Assembly: GCA_963169915.1 (NCBI GenBank)
Contig: CAUJEM010000075.1
Span: 62,001 to 126,000 of the forward strand
Length of the DNA: 64,000 nt
From: Myxococcota bacterium
Lineage (GTDB): Bacteria; Myxococcota_A; Polyangia; Polyangiales; Polyangiaceae
Reading direction: 5' to 3'
A program made the position numbers and the translations under genes. The number at the start of each line of letters is the position of its first letter. Position 1 is the first letter of the stretch. Shown in pieces: positions 53,920 through 62,803 of this stretch. Under the pieces are notes generated by a model. That model searched no databases and was not told the origin of the DNA. It worked only from the letters and a program-made list of their open reading frames with translations.

Positions 53920-56340
53920 ATGAGCAAGATGCGTTGGCGTACTTTGAGCTTGGTCAGTGGCGTGATGCTCGTGGGCAGCACCCTACTCACCGCGTGCGGC
54001 AGTGACGATGGCGACAGCGGCGACGGCAAGGCCGGCAGCAGCGGCACTGCCGGCTCCAGCGGCACTGCCGGCTCCAGCGGCTCCTCCGGGAGCGGCGGCT
54101 CCGGCGGCGGTGACGCTGGCTCTGGCGGTGACGCCGGCGGAGACGGTGGCACCGCCGAGTGCGGCAACAGCATAGTGGAGGGCACGGAGCAGTGCGACGA
54201 CGGCAACACCGTCAACGGCGACGGCTGCGACTCCAACTGCTCGTTCTCGTGTACCGCCGCCAACCAGGGGCGCACCTGCGACGACAAGGACGCCTGCAAC
54301 GGGGTCGAGACCTGCGACGAGACCACCCACACCTGCCAAGCCGGCACGGCGCTGGGTGACGGCGAGAGCTGCGGAGACAACGGCGAGGTCTGCAAGAACG
54401 GCGGCTGCGTCCTGGCCTCCTGCGGCGACGGCATGGTGCAGGGCGGCGAGGAGTGCGATGACGGCAACGCCACCCCCGGCGACGGCTGCGAGGCAGACTG
54501 CCACTTCTCCTGCCTCTCCACGGACACCGCGCGCGACTGCTCGGGCAGCGCAGCGGCCTGCGTCAACGCTGGCACCTGCGACGACACGACCCACACCTGC
54601 ACCCCGGGCGGCAACGTCACCGACGGCACCGCGTGTAACAACGGCGCTGGCACCTGTCAGAGCGGGAGCTGCGAGGCCATCACCTGCGGTGACGGCCGCA
54701 AGGAGGGCACGGAGGAGTGCGACGACGGCAACCTCACGCCCGACGACGGCTGCGAGCCCAACTGCCGCTTCACCTGCCTCGCCACGGACACCACCCGCAA
54801 CTGCTCCAGCAGCGCCTCGGCCTGCGTCAACCCCGGCACCTGCAGCAGCACCACCCACACCTGCACCCCGGGCGGCAACGTCTCCAACGGCACCGCGTGC
54901 GACAACGGCGCCGGGACCTGCAACAACGGCGTGTGCGCCCACGCCTCCTGCGGGAACGGCACCCTCGAGGGCGGCGAGGAGTGCGATGACGGCAACGCCA
55001 CGGCGAACGACGGCTGCGAGCCCAACTGCCGCTTCACCTGCCTCGCCACGGACGCTACCCGCAACTGCTCCAGCAGCGCCTCGGCCTGCGTCAACCCCGG
55101 CACCTGCAGCAACACCACCCACACCTGCACGCCGGGCGGCAACGTCTCCAACGGCACCGCATGCCAGAACGGCGCCGGGGCCTGCAACAACGGCGTCTGC
55201 GAGCCCAACCGCTGCGGGGACGGCCGGGTCACCGCGCCGGAGGAGTGCGAGCCGCCCAACACCGCCACCTGCGACGCGCAGTGCAAGACCATCGCGGCGG
55301 CGGCGTGCGGCAACGGCACGCTCGACACCGGGGAGCAGTGCGACGACGGCAACACCAGCCGCCTCGACGGCTGTGACTCGGACTGCAAGTACGAGCCCAT
55401 CTTCCGCCTCACGGATCTGGACATCAAGGGCGGCAACCGGCCGGCCTTCTGCTCCTCCACGACCAATCGCCTCGGCCAGGCCATCAGCAGCACCGCGCTC
55501 GGCCAGCTCAACCCGCCGCTGCAAGACGGCATCGCGGACGGCAGCACCAACATCCTGGTGCAGGCGCTCGGCCTGGATGACCTCACGGGCACCGCGGATC
55601 CTAGCCTGGAGCTCGGCATCATGACGGGCGCACCGGATCCCGCCAAGGGCACCTGGCCTGCGGCGGGCAACCCGCTCGACTGGTGGTTCTTGGTGGACCC
55701 CTCCACGGTGAGCGCCCAGGGGCTGCCGCTCGGTATCATCCCGAACGGGAGGCTCGCCGCCCGTGCGCTCACGGCCGGCCCCGGCACCGTCACGCTGTCC
55801 TTGCTGCTGTCCGGGAGCCCGGCCAAGCTGGCCATGCGCAACACCAAGATCAGCGCCACCATCAACGGCAACCCAGCGCCCAACCGCCCGGCGCCTCCTC
55901 CAGGTAGCCTGGCGGCAGGTCTCGTGGTCGCGCAGACGCTGTCGGCCACCGCCGCCAACCAGGGTCTGTGTGGCGACGTCACGGTGGAGTCCCTGGCGCA
56001 GATCCCGCTGCCCGAAGCCCTCACGACCGGCACCACTGCGTGCAGGGCGACCAGCGGATCGCGAAAGTACACCTACTGCGGAGCCGGCAACCCCGTGGGG
56101 CCGGGCTGCAACTCCCTGCTGGACGCGCTGGTCGGCGGCTGCAAGGTCACGATCCTCAACGTCGTGGCCATCACCCCGCAGCAGCCGGACGTGACCGGAA
56201 CGGACGGGGACGTGGACACGCTCACGCTGGACGCCGCCAACAAGGTGCCCGCCACGCAGACCACCGGCAACGACGACGCCTACTCCGCGTACCTGACCTT
56301 CACGGGCAACCGCGCGCACATCACGGGGCGCAGGCCCTGA
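53920..56340 (+). CDS. DUF4215 (Myxococcus cysteine-rich repeat) lipoprotein
   Basis: 806 residues from ATG 53920, preceded by GGAGAGG about 8 nt upstream; a GTG at 53911 is less likely. Lipobox LLTAC. A Gly/Ser linker (about 28-75) is followed by repeats of the form CGNGxLExGEECDDGN...DGCxxxC (five copies or more). They alternate with CSSSASACVNPGTC blocks, together about 80-490. The remaining ~320 residues form a beta-rich domain with few cysteines (FRLTDLDIKGG, LLLSGSPAKLAMRNTKISATING). DUF4215 repeats are disulfide-rich surface modules of unknown ligand. Confidence 0.88.
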   Translation: MSKMRWRTLSLVSGVMLVGSTLLTACGSDDGDSGDGKAGSSGTAGSSGTAGSSGSSGSGGSGGGDAGSGGDAGGDGGTAECGNSIVEGTEQCDDGNTVNGDGCDSNCSFSCTAANQGRTCDDKDACNGVETCDETTHTCQAGTALGDGESCGDNGEVCKNGGCVLASCGDGMVQGGEECDDGNATPGDGCEADCHFSCLSTDTARDCSGSAAACVNAGTCDDTTHTCTPGGNVTDGTACNNGAGTCQSGSCEAITCGDGRKEGTEECDDGNLTPDDGCEPNCRFTCLATDTTRNCSSSASACVNPGTCSSTTHTCTPGGNVSNGTACDNGAGTCNNGVCAHASCGNGTLEGGEECDDGNATANDGCEPNCRFTCLATDATRNCSSSASACVNPGTCSNTTHTCTPGGNVSNGTACQNGAGACNNGVCEPNRCGDGRVTAPEECEPPNTATCDAQCKTIAAAACGNGTLDTGEQCDDGNTSRLDGCDSDCKYEPIFRLTDLDIKGGNRPAFCSSTTNRLGQAISSTALGQLNPPLQDGIADGSTNILVQALGLDDLTGTADPSLELGIMTGAPDPAKGTWPAAGNPLDWWFLVDPSTVSAQGLPLGIIPNGRLAARALTAGPGTVTLSLLLSGSPAKLAMRNTKISATINGNPAPNRPAPPPGSLAAGLVVAQTLSATAANQGLCGDVTVESLAQIPLPEALTTGTTACRATSGSRKYTYCGAGNPVGPGCNSLLDALVGGCKVTILNVVAITPQQPDVTGTDGDVDTLTLDAANKVPATQTTGNDDAYSAYLTFTGNRAHITGRRP
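54745..55169 (+). repeat. 264-bp repeat unit inside the DUF4215 gene
   Basis: The blocks from 54745 and from 55009 are offset by 264 bp and differ at only about nine bases over roughly 190. A weaker copy precedes them (from about 54481). Near-identity at silent positions points to recent duplication or gene conversion. Confidence 0.85.
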
Positions 56341-56373
56341 GCCTCGAGCCCTAGCGGCTCAGCGGCTCACTCC

Positions 56374-56405
56374 CGAGGGGCTCGCGCCACGGCGCGGGCC
56401 CCTCG
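56374..56405. terminator. Bidirectional hairpin between convergent genes
   Basis: CGAGGGGC and GCCCCTCG form an 8-bp stem extended by a G-T pair and five more pairs (CGCGC/GCGCG). It lies between the DUF4215 stop (56340) and the cytochrome stop (56421). No T-run is present on either side. Confidence 0.55.
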
Positions 56406-56420
56406 CGTCATTGCTGGGCC

Positions 56421-56891
56421 CTAAGGCCGGAACTCCGAGTGGCAGCCGTTGCAGCCCTTCAGGATGCCCCCCAAGGCCTCCGCGGCGGCGGGCACGTCGT
56501 TCTTGCGGCTGGCGATGACGAGCTTGACCAGCTCTTCGTGGAAATCATGATCGAGCTGCTGGAAGCGCGCCACCTTGTCCGGGTTCTTCTTGAGCTGGTA
56601 GCTGCCGCTGCGCACGGCGGCGTCCGTGGCCTCCTTGGCGCCGTGCAGGCGGTGGATGTCGTGCTCGATGCTGGTGACGTTGCCCAGGCCGATGGCGCGC
56701 ACGGCGTTCTGGAGGGTCTGGGTGAGCATCACCATCTCTTGCTGCACGACGTTGCCGGCGGGTGCCTGCGCCGCGGGGACTGCCCCGGGGGCTACGGGCT
56801 CATGCCCGGCGTGCGCGGCGTGCTCCTTGTCCGGCGCGCAGGCGAGCGCGAGGGCCATGAGGCTGGCGGCGGCGAGGGAGGAAGTTCTCAC
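56421..56891 (-). CDS. Cytochrome c'-like lipoprotein
   Basis: 156 residues. A signal peptide ends in lipobox LALAC (Cys18). A His/Ala/Pro linker (19-50) precedes a predicted four-helix region with the single haem site CNGCH at residues 147-151, close to the C-terminus as in cytochrome c' (axial His151). Residues GGILKGCNGCHSEFRP fit that family well. Cytochromes c' bind gases such as NO or carry electrons. It is monocistronic, and no redox partner adjoins it. Confidence 0.83.
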   Translation of the reverse strand: MRTSSLAAASLMALALACAPDKEHAAHAGHEPVAPGAVPAAQAPAGNVVQQEMVMLTQTLQNAVRAIGLGNVTSIEHDIHRLHGAKEATDAAVRSGSYQLKKNPDKVARFQQLDHDFHEELVKLVIASRKNDVPAAAEALGGILKGCNGCHSEFRP

Positions 56892-57061
56892 GAAGGGTCG
56901 CTCCTGACGTTAGGGTTGGTCTCCCTTAGCAGGGTTCACGCCAAGAGGCGGCTGCGCCGGACGTGGGCGCCTCGACGGCCACCGCCGCCGCGCCGTGAGT
57001 TCCACGCTGGAGCAACTGGAACAGCTCCTGGCTCACCCGCGCCGACGCGCGCCGGGCGCGC

Positions 57062-58258
57062 TCATGGCGTGACGCCGCGCGCCACCTGCTCCCAGTCCGT
57101 CCCCGGCGGGAGGCGCCCCTCCGCGCGCTCGGGGCGACCGCCGCCACGCCCGCCGAGCTGCGCCGAGAGGCGCTTCAGGTAGGCGCCGCAGTCGAAGTCG
57201 ACGTCGGCCGAGCGCGTCACGAGCGCGGCGCAGCCCTCGGGCGAGGGAGCGGCGAGCAGCGCCAGCACGCCGGGCGCCGCCGTGAGGCGAGCCCCGAGGG
57301 CGCGCAGCAGCTCCGGCCCCGCCCCCTCGACGCTGGCGATGATCGTCGACTGCCCGGCTGCTCGCGCGCGCGCGAGCAGCCGCTCCGCTTCACGCTCCGC
57401 GTAGCTCAGCTGCAGCGCGCCGTAGCGCTCGCGCAGCTCGTGGAGCTGGTGCTCGAGGCGCTCGACGCCGAGCCACGCCTCCTCCGGTGGGGTGGAGAGC
57501 GCTCGCCCGAGCCGGTGCAGCACCCGAGACTCCGCCGCCAGCAGCCGCCGCGCCGGCGCGCCCGCCGCGAAGCCGATCCGGCTGCCGCCCTTGTAGCGCT
57601 CCACGCCCTGGATCTGCACGAGCCCCGCCTGCGCGGTGTGCGTGCAGTGCGTGCCGCCACAGGGCGAGACGTCGTAGTCACCGAGGGCGACGACGCGCAC
57701 GCGCCCCGTCACCTTCGCCTCGCGGCGCAGCGGGAGCCGCGCCAGCTCCTCCGGCGAGGGGAACCACTGCCGCACCGGCAGATCCTCCTCGATGAGCTGA
57801 TTGACCCGCTCGCTCACCGCGTCCAGCAGCTCAGTGGACAGCTCCGCGCTCGCGACGTCCACGGTGCACTGGGTCTCCCCGAGCCGGGACGAGCGCGTCT
57901 CGGCGCCCGCCAGCTCCAGCAGCGCGGCGGAGAGCAGGTGCTGCGCCGTGTGCTCGGCGCGATGCCGCCACCGCCGTCGCGGCTCGATGCTCCCCGTCAC
58001 TGGCTCCCCGACGGGCGGCAGCTCACCCTCGAGCGTGTGCCAAATGACCCCGCCCGCGCCGAGCTGCACGTCGACGACACGCGCGCCGCCGAGCGCACCA
58101 TGATCGGCCATCTGGCCCCCGGACTCCGGATAGAACGCGGTCTCCTCGAGCGCCACGCTGCGCCGCTCTCCGTCTTGGCCATGGGCCACGACCCGCGCCT
58201 CGAACGTGAGCAGGCTAGGGTCCGTCCAGTAGAGGCGCCTCGTCTCTTGGGGGCTCAT
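57062..58258 (-). CDS. Alanyl-tRNA editing protein, long AlaX type
   Basis: 398 residues from ATG 58258; the open frame reaches 58342 without homology. It corresponds to the editing half of alanyl-tRNA synthetase. An OB-like N-terminal domain (about 1-95) has ALEETAFYPESGGQMADHG. The zinc site has HTAQH (with HRAEHTAQHLL) and CGGTHC. A coiled-coil and DHHA1 domain follow at the C-terminus (about 250-398; GRGGGRPERAEG). AlaX hydrolyses mischarged Ser- or Gly-tRNA(Ala). The two tRNA-Ser genes in this window lie 14 kb away and are not linked. Confidence 0.92.
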   Translation of the reverse strand: MSPQETRRLYWTDPSLLTFEARVVAHGQDGERRSVALEETAFYPESGGQMADHGALGGARVVDVQLGAGGVIWHTLEGELPPVGEPVTGSIEPRRRWRHRAEHTAQHLLSAALLELAGAETRSSRLGETQCTVDVASAELSTELLDAVSERVNQLIEEDLPVRQWFPSPEELARLPLRREAKVTGRVRVVALGDYDVSPCGGTHCTHTAQAGLVQIQGVERYKGGSRIGFAAGAPARRLLAAESRVLHRLGRALSTPPEEAWLGVERLEHQLHELRERYGALQLSYAEREAERLLARARAAGQSTIIASVEGAGPELLRALGARLTAAPGVLALLAAPSPEGCAALVTRSADVDFDCGAYLKRLSAQLGGRGGGRPERAEGRLPPGTDWEQVARGVTP

Positions 58259-58401
58259 CGTCAGGCTTGGGCTCGAGAAAGGGCACGCGCCGCGGGCGGC
58301 GCGCCGCAGCTTAGGCCGAGCCGCCCCCGCTTGGCGACCCACGCACCAGGGTGCCCTCGCGCCTTCCCTGTTTTTCCCAGCCGGGCGAGCATGGCGACAC
58401 C

Positions 58402-59724
58402 ATGGCCGAGTGGAATTTCGACGGGCTGACGGGGCCGACGCACCACTACGCGGGGCTCTCGCCGGGCAACGTCGCGAGCGAGCGCCACCGAGGGCAGGTG
58501 GCCAGCCCCCGCGCCGCCGCGCTGCAGGGGCTCGGCAAGATGCGGCGCCTGATGGAGCTCGGCGTACCGCAAGCGGTGCTGCCCCCCCACGAGCGCCCCC
58601 ACCTGCCGTCGCTGCGCGCGCTCGGGCTCTGCGGCACGGACGCAGAGGTGCTCGCGCGCGCGGCGCAGGGCGACGGACACTTGCTGCGGCTCGTCTCCAG
58701 CGCGTCGGCCATGTGGACCGCGAACGCGGCGACCGTCGCGCCCTCCAGCGACACCCTCGACGGCCGCGTGCACCTCTTGCCCGCCAACCTGTCGGCGATG
58801 TTCCATCGCAGCCTCGAGGCGCCGCTCACCACGCGCGTGCTGCGCCGCGTCTTCGCGGACGAGGCCCGCTATTGCGTCCATGAGCCGCTCCCCCCCGGGA
58901 GCCACTTCGCCGACGAGGGCGCCGCCAACCACACGCGGCTGGTCACCGAGCAGGGCACCGTCCACGTGTTCGGCTGGGGTCGGCGCGCGTGGGGCACGAC
59001 CCCCGGCGCTGGTCCCCAGCGCTACCCCGCTCGCCAGACGGAGGAGGCCTCGCTGGCGGCGGCTCGCCTGCTGGCGCTCCCGGAGGCGCTGGTGCTCCCT
59101 TGGCAGCAAGCCGCCCGCGGCATCGACGCAGGCGGCTTTCACACGGACGTGCTCGCCGTGGGCCACCGCCGCTGGCTGCTGCTGCACGAGCTGGCCTTCG
59201 AGGCGCCAGACGCCCTGCTCACCGAGCTCCGTCAGCGCCTCGGTGCGGAGCTCGAGGTGGTCTGGGCCGCCGAGAGCGCGCTGCCTGTCGCGGAGGCGGT
59301 CGCCGCCTACCCCTTCAACTCTCAGCTCGTCAGCGGCGGCGACGGCACGCGACACCTCATCGCGCCCTCGGAGAGCCAGCAGGCGCCGCGCGCCGCCGCG
59401 TACCTCCAGCGCCTGGTGGACGAAGGCGTGGTCGCTGCAATCCACTATCTGGATCTGAACGCCTCCATGAACAACGGCGGGGGCCCCGCCTGCCTGCGGC
59501 TGCGGGTGGAGCTGAGCGACGCCGAGAGCGCAGCGCTCGGTGCGGACGTCACCCTCACGCCCGCGCGGCTCGCCCAGCTCGAGGCGTGGGTGGAGCGCCA
59601 CTACCGCGAGCGGCTCAGCCTCGCAGATTTGGCAGATCCTCTGCTGTTGGAGGAGACGCGGAGCGCGCTCGACGCGCTGACCGGGCTGCTCGGGCTCGGC
59701 TCCCTCTATGATTTTCAGCGCTGA
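58402..59724 (+). CDS. astB: N-succinylarginine dihydrolase
   Basis: 440 residues from ATG 58402, collinear with E. coli AstB (447). It hydrolyses N2-succinylarginine to succinylornithine, CO2 and ammonia in the AST arginine-degradation pathway. The start MAEWNFDGLTGPTHHYAGLS, the PSSDTLDG loop, the acid in ADEGAANH, the histidine in GGFHTDV and the nucleophile in GGGPACLRLRV are all conserved. None of the other ast genes (astA, astC, astD, astE) is in the window, so the pathway would have to be dispersed. The kinase gene begins within 50 bp downstream. Confidence 0.96.
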   Translation: MAEWNFDGLTGPTHHYAGLSPGNVASERHRGQVASPRAAALQGLGKMRRLMELGVPQAVLPPHERPHLPSLRALGLCGTDAEVLARAAQGDGHLLRLVSSASAMWTANAATVAPSSDTLDGRVHLLPANLSAMFHRSLEAPLTTRVLRRVFADEARYCVHEPLPPGSHFADEGAANHTRLVTEQGTVHVFGWGRRAWGTTPGAGPQRYPARQTEEASLAAARLLALPEALVLPWQQAARGIDAGGFHTDVLAVGHRRWLLLHELAFEAPDALLTELRQRLGAELEVVWAAESALPVAEAVAAYPFNSQLVSGGDGTRHLIAPSESQQAPRAAAYLQRLVDEGVVAAIHYLDLNASMNNGGGPACLRLRVELSDAESAALGADVTLTPARLAQLEAWVERHYRERLSLADLADPLLLEETRSALDALTGLLGLGSLYDFQR

Positions 59725-59771
59725 GGACGTTGACGCGAGGCGTCGAAAACGGCACATTTTCGCGCTCGTTC

Positions 59772-60662
59772 ATGCTGACGCCCAATGAACCCACCGTCCT
59801 CGGCGACGATGCCCGCTACCGGGTGGAGCGTCGGCTCGGCGCTGGCGCCTTCGGCGTGGTCTATGCCGCGCGTGATCGTCGCCATGACGTCCCCGTCGCC
59901 ATCAAGCTGCTCAGCGGCGTGGCCGGCAGCGCGCGCGCCCAGCTCGAGCGAGAGCTGCAGCTCCTCAGCGGGGTCGAGCACCGCAACGTCGTGCGCCTGC
60001 ACGAGCTGGGCGAGGACGACGGTGACGTCTTCCTCGTCATGGAGCGGGTGGAGGGCGTGGACTTCGTGCGCTACGTGCGGGCGGATCTGGAGCTTGGCCC
60101 GGGCTCCCAGCGTCCGCCGAGGCGGCTTCCCATGGTCTTTGGGCAAGAGCCCAGCGAGGCGGAGAGCTCGAGCTTCATCCCGCCGTCCGAAGCTGGGCTG
60201 AAGCGCCTGCAGCTCGCGCTGCCCCAGGTCTTCGCGGGGCTCGGCGCCCTGCACGCGCGCGGGGTCGTGCACCGGGACGTCAGGCCCGCCAACGTGCGTG
60301 TCACGCCCGGCGGCCGGGTCGTCCTCTTGGATTTCGGGCTCTCCGCCACGACGGAGGAGGGCGGAGAAGCGGTGGGCTCTCCGGCGTACATGGCGCCGGA
60401 GCAATTCAACGACGCGGACGCGGGCCCCGAGAGCGACTGGTACTCGGTGGGCGTGCTGATCTTCGAAGCGCTCACGGGCAGCCTGCCCTTCGTCGGCGGC
60501 GGGCAAGAGGTCTTCGTGCGCAAGCGCACCGTCAGCGCGCCGCGGCTCAGCCTCGTCTTGCCTGACGCACCGCGCGCGCTGGATGAGCTCTGCGCCGCGC
60601 TGCTGGAGGCGGAGCCCCAGCGTCGTCGGGAGCGCGCCGCGCCGCTGCTCGAGCGCCTCTGA
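59772..60662 (+). CDS. Eukaryotic-like Ser/Thr protein kinase
   Basis: 296 residues from ATG 59772 (an earlier TTG at 59730 is possible). The kinase domain fills the protein: glycine loop LGAGAFGVVY, AIK lysine, catalytic loop HRDVRPANV, DFG as LLDFGLS, and APE in YMAPEQF. The catalytic-loop lysine (HRDxKP) is Arg here. An insertion of ~45 residues (about 115-160, Pro/Ser/Glu-rich) precedes the C-lobe. There is no membrane helix or sensor domain, unlike most PknB-type kinases. Substrate unknown; the Lys-to-Arg change may lower or alter activity. Confidence 0.9.
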   Translation: MLTPNEPTVLGDDARYRVERRLGAGAFGVVYAARDRRHDVPVAIKLLSGVAGSARAQLERELQLLSGVEHRNVVRLHELGEDDGDVFLVMERVEGVDFVRYVRADLELGPGSQRPPRRLPMVFGQEPSEAESSSFIPPSEAGLKRLQLALPQVFAGLGALHARGVVHRDVRPANVRVTPGGRVVLLDFGLSATTEEGGEAVGSPAYMAPEQFNDADAGPESDWYSVGVLIFEALTGSLPFVGGGQEVFVRKRTVSAPRLSLVLPDAPRALDELCAALLEAEPQRRRERAAPLLERL

Positions 60663-60685
60663 GGCCGCCGCGGGCGCGCCGGCGC

Positions 60686-61150
60686 TCAGCAGCCCGAGGG
60701 CACCACGAAGCCGCCTCGGAAGGAGGTGGGCTTGTCGCCGTCCGCGCCGTCGAGCATCACCCCCGCCACGCGCGCTCCACCGGCGCACAGCGCGGTCACG
60801 GTGGCGGCCTCGAGCAGCGTCCGGTGCACGAAGGAGTAGTCGAGGCGGCGCGACTCCCCTGGCGACAAGCTCACGTCGCCCGTGGGCGGCTCGGGCGTCA
60901 GGGGCCCGAGCGAGCTCCCATCGGACAGCAGCAGCTCGAAGGTCTCGAAGCGCGCGGTCGCCGGCCGGCTGGCGTACTCACCCAGCGACACCTCGACCCG
61001 AAAGCCGCCGCTGAGCTGGCTACCGAGCGCCGCCTGCTCGAGCTTCAGCGTGACCTCCTCCACGCGCGCCGACAGGCTGACCGCGTCCTTCGTCCCGCAC
61101 CCCGCCACGCTGGCCGCCGCCAGCAGCATCGCCGCACACGTCCGGTTCAT
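60686..61150 (-). CDS. Small lipoprotein of unknown function
   Basis: 154 residues. Lipobox SVAGC (Cys18). The mature domain is beta-rich and reads like an immunoglobulin-like or DUF-type sandwich (VTLKLEQAALGSQLSGGFRVEVSLG, ARFETFELLLSDG, LSPGESRRLDYSF). Two cysteines near the C-terminus (CAGG and PSGC) may pair. The gene is divergent from the next lipoprotein, with the two starts 59 bp apart. No family was recognised. Confidence 0.7.
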   Translation of the reverse strand: MNRTCAAMLLAAASVAGCGTKDAVSLSARVEEVTLKLEQAALGSQLSGGFRVEVSLGEYASRPATARFETFELLLSDGSSLGPLTPEPPTGDVSLSPGESRRLDYSFVHRTLLEAATVTALCAGGARVAGVMLDGADGDKPTSFRGGFVVPSGC

Positions 61151-61173
61151 GATACCCCTCAGCCTGCTTCAGC

Positions 61174-61202
61174 TTGGGCTCGAGATCGAGCCGCCCTATG
61201 CT
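61174..61202 (+). promoter_or_regulatory. Promoter TTGGGC-N17-TATGCT with a palindrome in the spacer
   Basis: -35-like TTGGGC (61174-61179), 17-bp spacer, TATGCT (61197-61202), then 7 nt to the ATG at 61210: a leaderless arrangement. The spacer holds the perfect 7-2-7 palindrome GGCTCGAGATCGAGCC (61177-61192), an ideal place for a repressor to block RNA polymerase. Confidence 0.6.
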
Positions 61203-61209
61203 GGGATCG

Positions 61210-62781
61210 ATGCGACACCGCGTGCTCGGCTCGCTCGGCCTCGTCGTGCTGGGCTGTACGGCCTCGGGCGTGCGGCCCCCGAGCGCGACGCGCGCCCCAC
61301 CCCCCAAGCCGGGAGCACCGCCCACGAGCGCCTCCGCGGCGTCCGCCCCGCCCAGCGCCAGCTCCGCCGCCCCACGCCCGCTGCCGCGAGCGCCGCGGAG
61401 CCTCGGCCCCCTCGGGCACGCGGGCCCCCTCCAGCTCGGGCCGGTGAGCCCGGACGGGGGCTGGCTGCTGCTCTGTCAGGCGCCCGCGGCAGCCGAGGAC
61501 GCCGGGCCCAGCGCTGGCCCCCCGGAGGCGGCGTGGCTCCACGTCGGGGACGCCCCCGGTGAGCGCGTGGACGCCGTGCTGGCGCACGATCCCACCGGGC
61601 GCTGGCTGATCGTCCTGACGCAGGGTCGCGCCACGCTGCGTGACGCCCACACCGGCGCGCAGGCTCCGCTCGACGCCGACCTGCGCGACGACGCCTCGCC
61701 CTTTCGAGGGCACCGCTCCTTCGCCTTCGATCGGCTCGGACAGCACCTGGTCTACCTGCGCGGCGCGCCTTCACGCGCCGTGGTGCGGACGCTGGCGAGC
61801 GGCGCGGAGCTCACGCTGGAGCACGGGCCCGGGCTGCTCTGGCGCGCGTCGCCCAGCGCGGATGGCCGCTGGGTGACGCTGGAGGTCGTGGAGGCCGACA
61901 GCGACGGTGACGGCGCGCTCGAGTGGCCCGTCCCCGAGCGACGGCAGCCGCGCCCCGCATGCCCCACGAGCCCCGCCACCTTCGCCACCTGGCCGCAGCG
62001 CGGTGACGTCAGCACGCTGCGCGTGAGCGCCAGCAGCGGTGGCCCGTCGCTCGCGGCGCCCGGGCTCGTCACCGCGCTGGGCGCGGTGCTGGTGGTGCGC
62101 GGATCGGACGGACAGCTCGCGCTGCGCGCCGCGGACGGCAGCGAGCAGGAGCTTTCGCCGGCAAGCTGCGGGGCGCGCGTCCTCCACGCGGACGCGGCGC
62201 GGCAGCGCCTGCTCGCGACCTGCAGCACGGTCGAGCCGCGCACGCGGCGCCGCCGGCTGGAGCTGGAGCTGCTCGGGCCCGGGCTCCGCGCACCGCTCGG
62301 CGCCACCCTGGGCGCCGCCCCGAGCGACGCTCAGGCAACGCTCTCGTCCAGCCCGTGGGTGCCCGTGCTCGCAGGCCAAGAGTCGCTCATCGTCTCCTTG
62401 GAGAGCGGCGAGGTGGTGCGGCTCGAGCGGGAGGCCATGGTGGTGGCGCTCTCGGACGACGCAGCGCTGCTGCGGCAGGGCACGATGCTCAGCCTCCGGA
62501 CGCTGCCGCGCGGCGCCGAGCGCGTGCTCGCCGAAGAGCTCCCGCGGATCCCCGAGGAGCTGCTGAGCGCCGGCCTGGCGCTGGTGGAGCCTTGGGTAGT
62601 CGACGTAGCGACGGGTCAGGTGCTCGGGGCAGTGAGCCAGCGCCCGCTCGCCCTGGCCCCCGATGGACGCGTGCTGATCGCCCTCGGGGGCGATCCGGAT
62701 CTCGGCAGCTTGGCGCAGGGGCCGCTCGAGTGGCTCGCCCCTGCCGCGCCGACCGCGGCTCCCCCGAGCGGGCCCAGGTAG
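61210..62781 (+). CDS. Lipoprotein with probable beta-propeller fold, function unknown
   Basis: 523 residues from ATG 61210; an ATG at 61174 would include the promoter and is rejected. Lipobox VVLGC. A disordered Ala/Pro/Ser linker (about 20-65) is followed by repeated segments resembling propeller blades: LQLGPVSPDGGWLLLCQ, DPTGRWLIVLTQG, RASPSADGRWVTLEVVEADSDGDG and SLESGEVVRLEREAMVVALSDD. The SPDGxW pattern is like WD40/TolB-type repeats. No catalytic motif is seen. An operator-like palindrome governs it. Confidence 0.68.
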   Translation: MRHRVLGSLGLVVLGCTASGVRPPSATRAPPPKPGAPPTSASAASAPPSASSAAPRPLPRAPRSLGPLGHAGPLQLGPVSPDGGWLLLCQAPAAAEDAGPSAGPPEAAWLHVGDAPGERVDAVLAHDPTGRWLIVLTQGRATLRDAHTGAQAPLDADLRDDASPFRGHRSFAFDRLGQHLVYLRGAPSRAVVRTLASGAELTLEHGPGLLWRASPSADGRWVTLEVVEADSDGDGALEWPVPERRQPRPACPTSPATFATWPQRGDVSTLRVSASSGGPSLAAPGLVTALGAVLVVRGSDGQLALRAADGSEQELSPASCGARVLHADAARQRLLATCSTVEPRTRRRRLELELLGPGLRAPLGATLGAAPSDAQATLSSSPWVPVLAGQESLIVSLESGEVVRLEREAMVVALSDDAALLRQGTMLSLRTLPRGAERVLAEELPRIPEELLSAGLALVEPWVVDVATGQVLGAVSQRPLALAPDGRVLIALGGDPDLGSLAQGPLEWLAPAAPTAAPPSGPR

Positions 62782-62803
62782 CGGCGGCGCTCGGCGGCCG
62801 GCG

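Noticed and set aside
53983-56319. 778-codon minus-strand open frame opposite the DUF4215 gene
   Set aside because: Mirror of the repeats (VARGAVGDVAARGAG); no protein family.
56926-57060. Possible 36-residue peptide just downstream of the AlaX gene (minus strand, GTG start)
   Set aside because: It reads plausibly (MSQELFQLLQRGTHGAAAV) but has no ribosome binding site, promoter or known relative; the 170-bp gap otherwise holds nothing clear.
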